Below, piece after piece: positions 24,401-31,233 of a stretch of 64,000 nt of DNA. Positions within the stretch are counted from its first letter, which is position 1. Every line of letters starts with the position of its first letter. A model generated the notes under the pieces. That model was given only the letters and a program-made list of their open reading frames with translations. It had not been told where the DNA came from and ran no database searches. The position numbers were made by a program, and so were the translations under genes. The stretch covers positions 2,081,015-2,145,014 of the forward strand of contig NZ_SJPU01000001.1 of assembly GCF_007860105.1 (NCBI RefSeq). The letters are read 5' to 3'. This DNA comes from Allorhodopirellula heiligendammensis. Lineage in GTDB: Bacteria > Planctomycetota > Planctomycetia > Pirellulales > Pirellulaceae.

Positions 24401-24556
24401 ATCGCAAGTCCTGACTCCGAGGATTTCCGTTGGTTGGCGGCATTCCCTATCGGATCTGCCGCAATCCGGACGGTCGAATTTGGCTGTAAATGCTCTGATA
24501 GCGCGTGTACTGCTGAAGTGACGCTGGAGCAATTGAGTCTGATAGATGAAAAATAG
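12407..24556 (+). CDS. Giant exported TPR protein, 4,049 aa
   Basis: A single uninterrupted 12.15-kb frame. I place the start at 12407, where M-K-S-M begins a signal peptide (hydrophobic core about 10-20, cleavage near V-A-A-A); the in-frame ATG at 12254 would bury that signal. Residues about 60 to 2,800 are mainly tetratricopeptide-type helical hairpins, clearest in the first 1,000 (recurrent A-x-x-x-Y and L-x-P-x-x). From about 2,845 the protein becomes beta-rich, with two related jelly-roll-like segments (about 2,845-3,230 and 3,475-3,830) and a third C-terminal one, resembling planctomycete DUF1583/DUF1581 proteins. Divergent from the MoxR operon. Probably a periplasmic or surface scaffold; the partner is unknown. 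Confidence 0.9.
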   Translation: MKSMSGSNWFSLSLLVLCTTITSPGREVAAAPQNAADSISADADELSEDELRQIKTAERFLFILKRNPRRGTALDRVYGHHIEFGTLDDLIDSLAIEATESSDDGAAWMLLGLFESQRGNDGAAVDAFKHAESLRPEDALAPYYLAQSQLRIGQSVEAVASMERAIDCQPPRADLLEIYQQLGRVHQRAQRTDEAMEVWQRLESLFPEDPRVLEQIAATLADEGQAAQALPRYEKLATLVNDDYRRVVYEVAAAELRIKSGRRDAGIAELEQVMSDLNPDSWLYRDVRRRIDDVFLRSGDQDNLVKYYERWLETHPDDIDGMSRLARFLASSARMPEAMQWMEKALKLAPSRTDLRKSFIDQLVNDRQFDKAISQYETLVEAAPGNPDFLREWGKLVLRNKDMPQGERQQEAERIWNRMLAGHRDDAVTVSQVADLYRQNNLNPQAERLYREAIELAPNDPQYREYLGEFLFIQKRPEEALQVWAGIAADDRATAINLTRLAEVYNSFGFPEKAIAEIAAAVKLDPKSFNLQIRAADYHSRAGRFDEALAYIDQAKQLASSDDEHEAVVTQRIEVLQTSQRLDEESERLAAEVSGNSKSTSADWYRLARYYEAARRWPDATAAIDTAIERDPKSIVALTAAARIAETSGDYGRAAETSRKLAVIDRRSRGDHLMNVSRLEAQLGRADEALAAAKELIVSAPGNTDHYEFYAQMCFRMGRSDDGLEALRKAVRINPNEPHLIMALAAALADQLRTDEAIEVYWRAFDKSDEVEDKVSLTIKLANLYQQTNQFDKLIERFERERREDDKRRELTICLAQAWHTTGDFGAARQELESLLSEDTRDTNLLNQLAKLCQDGAELDAAIGYQRQLVAIAPGHETEFPLATMLMSNGQIDEARDIFVKLTRREEDPIRQIKAIDSLLRQGNNEAVIDVIEPLLAQSREDWELLYREAVAWANLEKTDEAKNRFDRILSLSLPYDSLGRSAEAQWQRDQAKAKSDNLRGVTSVAPQRQSPLAMRTSAGQVRQAAGLIADNRYYQPGQTPPTWTPDVYGVARMAAIGWLVKFGQDAERGTETDEVEADATSHDSMPIVDRLYEAGDAEDAPRNAIYDAVYAASVTEDSRKLYEIARRLAKEGESEGQRFFLGSLSLRDAQPTTTRQNAEGTSTPLSEDDLQLVRDCYAAIEEKNKNVDLRAIYGGNIAFGTNGQAYILSGGSYQMLPGVFKGEGAFLNTFVGELRLAGHDGEAKELIDQHLQEAETAEQLASAISLLMKEERDEEVVAYFERWKMAALKQIAAAPVEAPSRRGNRSASAGSTASANVLSAATYTIQRWMGELAAEEENARLLTILNAVLDVSVAEAKHRRLVDALNTRKRQAANSASVSGRTQIVYGKETSYTNIAFPPTSLYLDQATLTLLRQVHENLVKNDVASDLVDELRSRASGTSESRSDEALCSQLYLAAALWWADDQDGAIESMAKVTEALPDDLPMRFDMAAMYEQRGDFEDALTLIESVQPRDQQVLQRKEIAVLQLAERIGDIDRARTAAERLFGLRLSPQLQLSLVERMRRLGLSEMADAVISRIERTSSNQTTSMASLMMLYQGQGKTDKANQVAHILLRRTTSPMSINARSSRSPLQYSSSESGVRTQAINVLQRSGALKEVITQLEEQYNRSPDSDKLVEQLLEFYTVTGRKDAALTLVQEAVERRPNSPMLRLQLAKQWESAGKRSEACDEYLAVLRLQPNWVTSELYQIERVFSQAKRRVELVKALSEIDLKQVTQPYYLARAATSLLQEGENVDVAMALLERAFDALPQYRQYFVQNFRDPKLLQNPRVYAFAKKMVVPTPLDIKANRWTGMDSIYSYSGDGNVITHFGELLNGLKSTDKIEDLQETIRTATDAHPEWLGGQAMLALIELATEKSEAGRKRLKSIVDDEKVMKTIPAETCWIIGQELDQDEETRALALNLFEIAVNKPPQNRMDQLQYSPVAKLVIAYDATGRRDEARELLLKQLDGDGSDMYDQSYASYQRLQNMQWVGERLLGMDFPVDAIRLYRETLDDTDGMKAAAQFTSRGDQFKQQAEAGIKKALAAMKPEKADEMISQLLKIPEEVNPDAAAIDLMVGISAADASTIKPMDSAYVALLSQLSQDLQTENAIASRFDSLSNQYSQDTSLAIAVADWKLQSDRDDAQAAVERLVSIVQNQPLEPIAEGRRPNSRQRREAAELVPIWLVARQCLGRDDLRDVGATLAEVALSAAERQVSFQEQAAILFEWGQRLAEKGDTEGGRQRWEQLLDAVTIRPTRSQKTGDKSADPATAFVPPLTVSQFRVASLIGKAAARHGMPQLSRRAVQESLRGGFPVADLSDDNLSTSQSASYARVVTSSESAANPMEAEVVESLKEIVGLWTGDDYPPTETFDVLTAMVLPAHRATEIMMYVNADVFDGNASSLAEPLVASAVASDQLDELVRQLDQRAGNPATRVSVPVMKTLVAIAQDEREEAKKNLDELAALSAAGLPTADAGAAFLAALRAFDHRELKSAAFPILRRSLQDQMQQASGNGTSELNLSAALPKLVNEYLASTGDTKSVKEYIETLLSSRQSYYSRFSGDYGLYQQWRDLAEIASQTASLNLPDLTLDLIGRAMDFDAESFSRPDLAMPLSAVATSLRTATAQERYRAWKKWTLPDEGRQTIRFLTEITRQRYVPPVFRTDGTEENNLSSPRLMSNFTELVGAAMAAGQLEGLRGELESLVKAEIADAESLLGLIAVAMGDQEIAMATYQSLSSSMKERSKTVNTRRGTPMLFGDYLLLQACLSSEAMSPEFDGRYAQVRAQLIDANQRDLLVFWARDWNHRKSSSAPNAGEDLKLAYWISSSAEGDSGTSEPWWTSYENQLVHLDGIGHDRLFLKFPLTGDFTLSIDRFDESWAESSIGFGGINIGTDNRTTISSMVGHESFSRNESLNRSRPTFDTVTFTRRDGDLTYAINGQTIYEEEAATTSPWLTLSTLDVRSAAMRNLRIAGEPMIPREVSLIGKGRLDGWDCSAFGESQPRHRLMAETVGDENSAIAYYQKQEPSEFDWTAADGVLKGRAIPAAGGPPQQSWIQYARPLVDGDQVSYEFFYVPGQSVAHPTIGGLAMMLLGDGVASHWVTVPSWDGPTPLAPDNSVIESDYRRGPQELPLKPNAWNAVNVQLSESVVHVSINGEMVFERPIDPQLSTRLGIFRYKNQATQVRNMILSGDWPEQWSEELAANITELDQAPSDAQRSEIGTMVDDVSIALLAGEVVELARDQSPEDAFQMLRSWVLPNPDHANTRMYFSVGEPNESAVLANVLCPAVELVRLADELDQLDELSAEIAELANEDGAGLDTHNQIALSGLIVLRKGAEEGVRLALQQAWRLLRDHATDEWTSRARAAEFVLAWQAAHEQKYRTAALDIVRELRFAERDGKRKSGDDTFSRYVHALYGDIELLQKYPAPERAKLAGEGLNQWQATTYTGPADRWKGYRPSTWRGAQGTVQHFPSETWSQLFFQSPLQGEFTVEAEHSNFGHEEVSIAYSEHAAQPSYDLHGVKVYTVMHGSKTVGDDVALPHWDHRAKTRFEVDGNKITTFSNGVKIHEEQFNSPANPWLMLQVNWPSDYATISDLRITGTPEIPDEIDLIDINNLSGWRADIYGGWHSTDRASGAPWIRDGDEIVGKPPVNTQATDVEGLIQYQRPMFEDGVIELEYWYEPGVFEVHPALGPEAFQISPEGIRRHLLTAGQYELGRLTADNKAEIEGAAASVPLREKDWNQVRLQLAGDRLTITVNDTEVASVDVESPSSERHFGLFRYVNRTKCRVRNVIYRGQWPKTLPKVDDQDLAAPTGGAFRLEGKATTLSTLAEMKSAGFQVLGPADRTIDSPNGVNMSLHDSEGYSSLPGVIRRRVIEGDFQVTADYADLTMTPVKQGWGIATGLRVQMNDPEQSVFELQLSLDEQDRLTCRARTAHNFPDPQEKYYGGFSVHEALPSGRLRMIRRDGQMHCLIASPDSEDFRWLAAFPIGSAAIRTVEFGCKCSDSACTAEVTLEQLSLIDEK

Positions 24557-24784
24557 TGCGATATTTCTCTCCCCCACCCGGGGCGCTAACGGATATACTT
24601 CACAGGGATGAACGGCTCGGCCACTCCACATTGATGGAGCTGGAATCCTTCCATCGATCGGATTACGGCTGCGTTAACGCCCGCGATTCCATTAATTCCG
24701 CGACGCCGCTCACACACCCTGACCGATCCACGAATTCGTGAAGCACGATCACACAAGTAACCTTCTCCGTTAGGACTTCTGCTC

Positions 24785-26272
24785 ATGACTCGATTGCAAC
24801 AACAGATCGAAACCGTTCGTCGCCGCCAACAGCGACAGTGGCAGTGGCGTTGCATCAGCGCAGGACTGCTGGTCAGCGGCACCATTGCCTGTCTGATCGG
24901 CGTCGCCGGTTTGTTGTCGAGCGAGGGCGTCGCCCGGATTTGGATCGCGACTGCGGTCGCTGCCGGTCCGCTGATGGGATTGATCTATGCATCGGTTTCC
25001 GCACGCTCGACGCGGCATGCCGCAGCGGCGATTGACCGTGTTGGGGGCTTGAAGGACCGCACCAAGACCGCGTTGCAATTTGATGGCGTGACGAAAAGTG
25101 AATCCGCCTCGGCCCTCCAACGGCTGCAGCTCGCTGACGCCGATGAACATGTATCGCGGATGAAGGCGGAACAAGTCGCTCCGCTCGCTCGTCCTTCCTC
25201 GTGGCCCATTGCGATCGCGATTAGCATTGCGGCAATCGTGTTGGCCATTTTCGCCGGGCCCAAAACAAAATTGACGGCCGCAGAAGTCCGCAACGACGTC
25301 GTCAGCCAGCAGGCACTGCGTGTTGAACATGACTTGGACGATCTCAAGGAATTGCAAGAAAAATCGGACGACCCCGAGTTGAAGGAATTGGTTTCGGACC
25401 TCGAGGCTCTGATCGAACAGCTGAAAGAACCCGGCCTGGATCCAAAGGAGGCCCTCGCGACGTTGTCGGAGATGGAAGCTTCGCTGCAAGAGATGCAGCA
25501 GCAGCTGGATGATCCACAAGTCGCAGCGGAACTGCAACAGGTTGGCAGTGCGTTGGCATTGTCCGAGGCTATGGCCAAAGCAGGGCAATCGCTCGCCAAG
25601 GGCGAGATGGAAAAAGCTGCTGAGGAGCTGGAGAAGCTAGAAATGCCGGATCTTGATCGCAAAACCGAGAAAGCGATCACCGAAAAACTCGATAAACTTC
25701 AACAGGCTGCGGGTGACGGGAATCAAAAGAAATCGGTCGCCGAAGCAGCCAGCAAGATTAGCCAGGGACTCGGCGAAGGCAAACGCGGCAAGTTCAGCGA
25801 CGGGATGAAAGGCCTCGCTGGTGAGGCACGCAAACAAGCCCGTCGCAAGTTACTTTCGGATATCCTCAAAAAACAATGCAAGTGCTTGAGCGAGTGCAAG
25901 TCCGAATGTGAGAGCGAGTGTCGTAGCCAGAGCGAGTCCAACAAAAAAGGTGGTAGTAAAGCCGGCAGCGGCAAAAGCAACAATGAACCGGGGCTCAAGA
26001 CTGCTCAATTGAAAACCAATCCCCAGATGAACCTGAAGGGCCAGGAATCCTTGCAAGGCGACGTCGATGTCGAGACCGAGTCGAGCGACCCCAATCAGCA
26101 GCAAGCTGTCCGCACTTATCGTGAAAAGGCCGATGAATACGAAGCCCTGAGTGAATCGGTGTTAGATTCCGAATCAATCCCCCTGGGACACCGCCAAACG
26201 ATTCGAAAGTACTTCGAAATGATCCGCCCCACCGGCGCTGAAGTGGACGCGGTCAACGAAAGTATGCAGTAA
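24785..26272 (+). CDS. Membrane-anchored coiled-coil protein
   Basis: 495 residues. Two membrane helices near the N-terminus (about 24-46 and 52-72) and a third at about 138-158 are followed by a long Glu/Leu-rich coiled coil (about 165-340). A short unusual stretch with alternating Cys, Lys and Glu (C-x-C, then E-C-K-S-E-C repeats, about 360-380) precedes a Ser/Lys-rich linker and a short C-terminal helix. I see no catalytic motif; the overall plan resembles DUF4175-like proteins found near MoxR/VWA operons. It follows the giant TPR gene by 228 bases in the same orientation and may belong to the same envelope system. The cysteine cluster could bind metal. Confidence 0.75.
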   Translation: MTRLQQQIETVRRRQQRQWQWRCISAGLLVSGTIACLIGVAGLLSSEGVARIWIATAVAAGPLMGLIYASVSARSTRHAAAAIDRVGGLKDRTKTALQFDGVTKSESASALQRLQLADADEHVSRMKAEQVAPLARPSSWPIAIAISIAAIVLAIFAGPKTKLTAAEVRNDVVSQQALRVEHDLDDLKELQEKSDDPELKELVSDLEALIEQLKEPGLDPKEALATLSEMEASLQEMQQQLDDPQVAAELQQVGSALALSEAMAKAGQSLAKGEMEKAAEELEKLEMPDLDRKTEKAITEKLDKLQQAAGDGNQKKSVAEAASKISQGLGEGKRGKFSDGMKGLAGEARKQARRKLLSDILKKQCKCLSECKSECESECRSQSESNKKGGSKAGSGKSNNEPGLKTAQLKTNPQMNLKGQESLQGDVDVETESSDPNQQQAVRTYREKADEYEALSESVLDSESIPLGHRQTIRKYFEMIRPTGAEVDAVNESMQ

Positions 26273-26761
26273 CAATCGCCGGGACGCGTGTACTTCCGAG
26301 GCTGGGAATTTCGGAACGCAGGGATTTCCAAGGCGGGGATTTCCAAGGCGGGTATTTCCGAGTCGGGGATTTCCAAGGCGGTTGTATTTTGGAAGGCGGC
26401 TCGCGTTTGCCGCCGCGAAAATTGACTAGGATGCAGCTGCAGGCACAGTACTTTGCGGGACTGCGTGGGGATTCGGCCGCGTTCGTGAGCCGCTGCCAGT
26501 CACCGGTCTCGCGGTCCTGCCGGGTTTGGTCGGCTCGGTCTCGCCCACTCAAGTGCACACGACCTCTACGGTTAGTGACTCATACGCTTTGAGAAAAAAA
26601 TTGGGCACGTCGTCATCAGTTTTATTGGCGTAGCCGGCCGCAGAACGCGAAAAAATGTCGCGGTGTGACGCGCAATCAGGAAGGGTAGTTTCACGGGAGA
26701 CTCTGAATTCGTTACTCTTTAAGACGTTATTCACCGCTTCGTTTTCTCGCTATCGATTTGC
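26273..26761. other. Intergenic region before pyruvate carboxylase
   Basis: 489 bases. It starts with a degenerate 15-bp tandem repeat (see separate entry) and otherwise shows no convincing gene. The last 150 bases are AT-richer and probably hold the pyc promoter; I could not fix a -10 or -35 box. Confidence 0.5.
26308..26397. repeat. 15-bp tandem repeat ATTTCCAAGGCGGGG
   Basis: Four adjacent 15-bp units at 26324-26338, 26339-26353, 26354-26368 and 26369-26383, the third diverged (ATTTCCGAGTCGGGG), with decayed copies on each side. On the minus strand they read as a five-residue E-I-P-A-L repeat in a short frame, which I regard as incidental. Intergenic position after the coiled-coil gene. 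Confidence 0.8.
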
Positions 26762-29700
26762 ATGATGTCTCAACCCGCAGATGCTACCGTCTCGAACGAT
26801 TCCATCCGTCCTATTCGCAAGTTGTTGGCGGCTAACCGCAGTGAAATTGCGACCCGAGTGTTTCGTTCGGCTACGGAACTGGGCATTCGCACCGTGGCGA
26901 TTTATTCTCACGAGGACCGCTACGCTCTGCACCGATTCAAGGCTGACGAGGCGTACCAAATCGGGCAACCGGGCGAGCCGATTCGCTCGTATTTGAATAT
27001 CGACGCGATCGTCGACATTTGCAAGAAACACGACATCGATGCCGTTCACCCCGGGTATGGGTTCCTGTCGGAAAACCCTGATTTTGCCCAGGCACTTGAG
27101 GATGCGGGGATTCTGTTCGTCGGACCCAGCGTGCGATCCCTTCGAGACCTGGGTGACAAAACCAGTGCCCGGCATTTGGCGGAAGTAGCTGGGGTGCCCG
27201 TCCTCAGTGGTACTGCGGGAGCCGTTGCCTCACTCGACGAAGCAGAGCAGGCCGCAACGAAACTCGGCTATCCAATCATTCTCAAGGCGTCCAAGGGTGG
27301 TGGTGGCCGCGGGATGCGCGTCGTGCAAAAACCAGCAGATCTCGCTCCCGCACTCGAAGCGGCCCAGCGAGAAGCCAAAACCGCCTTTGGCAGCGACGAG
27401 GTATTTTTAGAAAAGTTTGTCCAGCGTGCACGACATCTCGAAGTCCAGTTGCTCGGCGACCGACACGGTAATCTCGTTCATCTATGGGAGCGGGACTGCA
27501 GCGTTCAACGCCGGCATCAGAAAGTCGTCGAGCTCGCTCCGGCGCCGAATCTATCCCCCGAGATGCGGAAAGACCTGTGCGAAGCCGCCCTCAAAATCGG
27601 CCGTGCGGTCGGTGGGGGCACGGGGTATGAAAACGCCGGCACGGTGGAATTCTTACTCGATGTCGATGAAAACAAGTTTTATTTCATCGAAGTCAATCCA
27701 CGGATCCAAGTCGAACACACCGTCACCGAAGAAGTCACGGGCATCGATATCGTCAGCAGCCAAATCATGATCGCGCAAGGCAGACGGCTTGGCAGTGATG
27801 AGGTTGGGCTGGGATCGCAGGACGCGATTCGGACCAATGGCTTTGCAATGCAGTGCCGCGTGACCACGGAAGACCCGGCCGCAGAATTTCGGCCGGACTA
27901 CGGCCGGATCAGTCACTATCGGTCGGCCGCGGGACTGGGAATCCGACTCGATGCTGGGAGTGCTTACAGCGGCGCCGTTGTGAATCCCTTTTACGATTCC
28001 ATGTTGGTGAAAGTTACCGCCCGCGCCCCAACGCTCGCCGCCGCTGCCTCACGGATGGATCGTGTGCTGCAGGAGTTCCGAGTTCGCGGAGTGAAGACCA
28101 ACATTCCTTTCCTACTCAAATTGGTCAATCATCCAACATTTCTCGCCGGTGAAGCGACGACTCGGTTGATTGACACCACGCCCGAACTGTTCCGTTTACC
28201 CCGTCGCCGCGACCGGGCGACGAAGCTATTGACGTTCCTGGCCGAAACGATTGTCAACGGCAACCCACTCGTGGCCGGACGCCCCGTCGCCGTACGTACC
28301 GAGCCGGCACCGATCCCCGAGTATCCGCAGCGGTCCAAGCCGCCACGTGGTACCGCCGATATCTTCCGTGAAGAGGGAATCGATGGTCTGACCCGCTGGA
28401 TCGGCCAACAAAAAGGCCTGCTGATCACGGACACGACGATGCGCGACGCTCATCAATCGCTGCTCGCCACCCGGGTCCGTAGTTATGACATGCTGCAGAT
28501 TGGTCCCGCATACGCCCATCTGGCCCCGGAGTTGTTCTCACTCGAAATGTGGGGTGGGGCAACGTTTGACACCAGCATGCGATTTCTCAACGAATCACCT
28601 TGGCAGCGGCTGGCCGATCTCCGCGCCACCGTCCCGAATATTCTGACCCAGATGCTGCTGCGGGCCAGTAACGCGGTCGGCTATACGAACTATCCCGATA
28701 ACGTCGTCCGCGCATTCGTGCACGAGGCCGTCCAAGCGGGCATGGATATCTTCCGCGTATTCGATGCGTTGAACTGGGAAGAGAACATGCGCGTGGCGAT
28801 GGATGCTGTTCTCGCCGAAGGCGGGATTTGCGAGGCATCGATCTGCTACACAGGGGATTTGCAGAACCCGGGCCGTACGAAATATGACCTCAAGTACTAC
28901 GTCGACTTAGCTAAGAAGCTCGAAGCGGGTGGCGCCCACCTGCTCGCCATCAAAGACATGGCGGGACTGCTCAAGCCGGCCGCTGCGGTAACGTTGATGC
29001 GGGCCTTGCGTGAAGAAATCGGCATCCCGATCCACCTGCACACCCACGACACTGCCGGGATTCAAGCGTCAACACTATTGGCCGCCGCTAGTGAAGGACT
29101 CCAGATCGCCGACGCGGCATTGGCGCCAATGTCTGGTGGCACCAGCCAAGTGAATCTGAATACGCTCGTCGAAGCGCTTCGTTTTACCGAGCGAGAATCG
29201 GTACTGAGCACGAACGCACTAACAGACTTGGCCACCTACTGGCAAGCAGCACGTGAGTTCTATCGACCATTTGAAAGTGACGTGCTGCCAGCAACTGGCG
29301 ATTTGTACGACCACGAAATGCCCGGCGGTCAGTACACCAACCTCTTCCAACAAGCCCGCGCGCTCGGTCTGGCGGATCGCTGGTCGGGGGTGTGCCGCGC
29401 TTACGCGGACGTCAATCGCTTGTTCGGCGACATTGTCAAAGTCACGCCAACGAGCAAGGCGGTCGGTGATATGGCGCTGTTTTTAGTTGCCAATGAAATG
29501 TCCGCTGATGAAGTCCTGACCTCCAACAAGCAGCACGCATACCCCGCGAGCGTGCTCGACCTGATCGGTGGTCGGATGGGGCAACCACCAGGCGGTTTTC
29601 CCACGGAAGTCACGAAGGTCATCTTAGCCGGCGAAGCTCCATTGACCGAGCGTCCGGGTGCCACCATGCCCGCTGCCGATCTGGATGCCGCTCGCGCCAC

Positions 29701-30259
29701 CGCCGCAGAGATGACTAAGGAAAAACCGAGTGACCGGGATGCCGTGACGTACCTGCTTTATCCCAAGGTATTCAAAGAGTTCGCCGCACATCGCGAAAAA
29801 TTCGGCGATGTCGCTATTCTGCCAACGCCTAACTTCTTGTATGGCCAAGAACCTGGCGACGAGATCGCCGTCGATATCGAGCCTGGCAAACGCTTGATTG
29901 TCAAGTTCCTCGCCGTCGGCCAACCGCATCCTGACGGCAGCCGCACTGTGTTCTTTGAACTTAACGGTCAGCCGCGAGAAGTCGCTGTCGTCGATCGATC
30001 GCTGGACGTCCAAGTGAAAGCAGCCATTCAAGCGGATGCCGATGATCCAACACACATCGCTGCGTCCATGCCCGGGATGGTGATCACCGTCGCCGTTGCC
30101 GTGGGAGATAAGGTCAAAGCAGGACAGAAACTCTTTGTTCTCGAGGCGATGAAGATGGAAACCACCATCAATGCATCGCTCGACGGGACCGTGGAAACGA
30201 TCCATACGCCCGCGGGAACGCAGGTCGAAGCTGGTAACCTGTTGGCGATTGTCAAATAG
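26762..30259 (+). CDS. pyc: Pyruvate carboxylase
   Basis: 1,165 residues, the usual length of a single-chain pyruvate carboxylase, which makes oxaloacetate from pyruvate, bicarbonate and ATP (anaplerosis, gluconeogenesis). The biotin carboxylase domain (about 14-470) has the ATP-grasp glycine loop G-G-G-G-R-G-M and E-V-N-P-R-I-Q-V-E-H. The carboxyltransferase domain (about 545-810) starts with D-T-T-M-R-D-A-H-Q-S and includes the carbamylated-lysine motif A-I-K-D-M-A-G. The C-terminal biotin carrier has E-A-M-K-M-E-T, with biotinyl-Lys near residue 1131. Two adjacent ATGs (26762, 26765) are possible starts. All key residues are intact. It appears to stand alone. Confidence 0.97.
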   Translation: MMSQPADATVSNDSIRPIRKLLAANRSEIATRVFRSATELGIRTVAIYSHEDRYALHRFKADEAYQIGQPGEPIRSYLNIDAIVDICKKHDIDAVHPGYGFLSENPDFAQALEDAGILFVGPSVRSLRDLGDKTSARHLAEVAGVPVLSGTAGAVASLDEAEQAATKLGYPIILKASKGGGGRGMRVVQKPADLAPALEAAQREAKTAFGSDEVFLEKFVQRARHLEVQLLGDRHGNLVHLWERDCSVQRRHQKVVELAPAPNLSPEMRKDLCEAALKIGRAVGGGTGYENAGTVEFLLDVDENKFYFIEVNPRIQVEHTVTEEVTGIDIVSSQIMIAQGRRLGSDEVGLGSQDAIRTNGFAMQCRVTTEDPAAEFRPDYGRISHYRSAAGLGIRLDAGSAYSGAVVNPFYDSMLVKVTARAPTLAAAASRMDRVLQEFRVRGVKTNIPFLLKLVNHPTFLAGEATTRLIDTTPELFRLPRRRDRATKLLTFLAETIVNGNPLVAGRPVAVRTEPAPIPEYPQRSKPPRGTADIFREEGIDGLTRWIGQQKGLLITDTTMRDAHQSLLATRVRSYDMLQIGPAYAHLAPELFSLEMWGGATFDTSMRFLNESPWQRLADLRATVPNILTQMLLRASNAVGYTNYPDNVVRAFVHEAVQAGMDIFRVFDALNWEENMRVAMDAVLAEGGICEASICYTGDLQNPGRTKYDLKYYVDLAKKLEAGGAHLLAIKDMAGLLKPAAAVTLMRALREEIGIPIHLHTHDTAGIQASTLLAAASEGLQIADAALAPMSGGTSQVNLNTLVEALRFTERESVLSTNALTDLATYWQAAREFYRPFESDVLPATGDLYDHEMPGGQYTNLFQQARALGLADRWSGVCRAYADVNRLFGDIVKVTPTSKAVGDMALFLVANEMSADEVLTSNKQHAYPASVLDLIGGRMGQPPGGFPTEVTKVILAGEAPLTERPGATMPAADLDAARATAAEMTKEKPSDRDAVTYLLYPKVFKEFAAHREKFGDVAILPTPNFLYGQEPGDEIAVDIEPGKRLIVKFLAVGQPHPDGSRTVFFELNGQPREVAVVDRSLDVQVKAAIQADADDPTHIAASMPGMVITVAVAVGDKVKAGQKLFVLEAMKMETTINASLDGTVETIHTPAGTQVEAGNLLAIVK

Positions 30260-30743
30260 GTAAATGGGGTATCATCGTCGTGGCGTCGAAGCCGAAGCTA
30301 ACGACGTATGGCATTCCTCACCTTTTGCGGTGCGAGAACGCGTCCTCCCGACTGTCGATCCAATCGACTTTGATGACGCGGTTCCGAGTCCTCGCTCCGG
30401 AAGATGTCAGTGTTAAGGCGTTCGCGCCTCGCCTGGCACGTACGGATTTCTCTGAGAGTAACCTCTCTGAAATGGATCGCGGGATTTCGTGGTCCAGTGG
30501 GCGCAAAGAGCGACGGCGTTAGGACTTAGAGCTGAGCCGTCACCGGCCTCCAGAGGGGAAATGATTGTGCAATCAGTACAATCCTTCCCCGTGAAACGGA
30601 GAAATTTCGAGAATTTTGGATCTACGTCCTGACACCTATTGCATGACTCAGCAGCATCGATATACTTCCACCCACACGAACGAAGGAGTCACCCAAGACA
30701 CTTTCGCTCGACGCCTTTTTCGAAAGGCAAAGCCTCATATGAA
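30260..30743. other. Intergenic region pyc to tRNA-Asp
   Basis: 484 bases. An 80-codon frame at 30280-30522 lacks a ribosome binding site and family resemblance and is not called. Contains one strong inverted repeat (30555-30590). The rest carries no recognisable signal apart from the presumed tRNA promoter. Confidence 0.5.
30555..30590. other. Inverted repeat, RNA hairpin
   Basis: GGGGAA-(at)-GATTGT, a 9-base loop, ACAATC-(c)-TTCCCC: a 12-bp stem with one bulged step. No T-run follows, so it is not a canonical terminator. It could end pyc transcription Rho-dependently or mark a small RNA. Confidence 0.5.
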
Positions 30744-30817
30744 GGCGCGGTAGCTCAATTGGTTAGAGCCCCGGACTGTCGATCCGGAGGTTGCGGGTTC
30801 GAGTCCCGTCCGCGTCG
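30744..30817 (+). tRNA. tRNA-Asp (GTC)
   Basis: Full cloverleaf. Acceptor GGCGCGG pairs with CCGCGTC through one G-T pair. D arm GCTC/GAGC. Anticodon stem CCGGA/TCCGG with loop CTGTCGA, giving anticodon GTC. Variable AGGTT; T arm GCGGG-TTCGAGT-CCCGT; discriminator G, the expected aspartate identity base. CCA is not encoded. A T-run about 6 bases downstream probably ends the transcript. tRNA genes are common phage integration targets, and prophage genes begin shortly after it, but no copy of its 3' end was found further right in the window. Confidence 0.97.
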
Positions 30818-30894
30818 CTTACGTTTTTTCTCAACTCCACCGCGATGGATGGAGTATTGGCAGGGACGCCACTCGAACTGAAACAGGAGTGGTT

Positions 30895-31161
30895 ATGGCA
30901 GAAAACTTTCACCAATTCAATCGCATCGATCAAATCGTTGCGGTGCGAATATCCGAGGTCGAGCAGGTAACGTTTCACTCTGCTGACACCTGTACTGTGC
31001 GATTCAAGAGCGGGGCAGTCGAAAAGATCACTCGCAATCAAGGATTCGATCTATCCAGGAAGCTTGGCTTTTCAGTTGACGGGATCCTGCTGGAGAGACT
31101 TTCACAGGATCGGAGTACGAGAAGTACGAGCGATGACAATCCTTCTGCGGTGATTGTCTAA
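30895..31161 (+). CDS. Small protein of unknown function
   Basis: 88 residues, cytoplasmic, beta-rich N-terminal half (V-R-I-S-E-V-E-Q-V-T-F, then a V-R-F-K-S-G-A-V-E turn) and a Ser/Asp-rich tail. The start at 30895 follows AGGAG with 5 bases spacing; a GTG at 30889 is less likely. It lies directly after tRNA-Asp and before a terminator-like hairpin, so it is a one-gene unit. It may be host DNA or the left edge of the prophage. No family recognised. Confidence 0.65.
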   Translation: MAENFHQFNRIDQIVAVRISEVEQVTFHSADTCTVRFKSGAVEKITRNQGFDLSRKLGFSVDGILLERLSQDRSTRSTSDDNPSAVIV

Positions 31162-31233
31162 AACGAACCACGCGAATCAGGCCTGGTGCGCTAACACTAG
31201 TCCGCTAAGATTCGTTGGCGGCGAAAGCCGTTG

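Noticed and set aside
30280-30522. 80-codon ORF after pyc
   Set aside because: No ribosome binding site, no family resemblance, unlike codon use.
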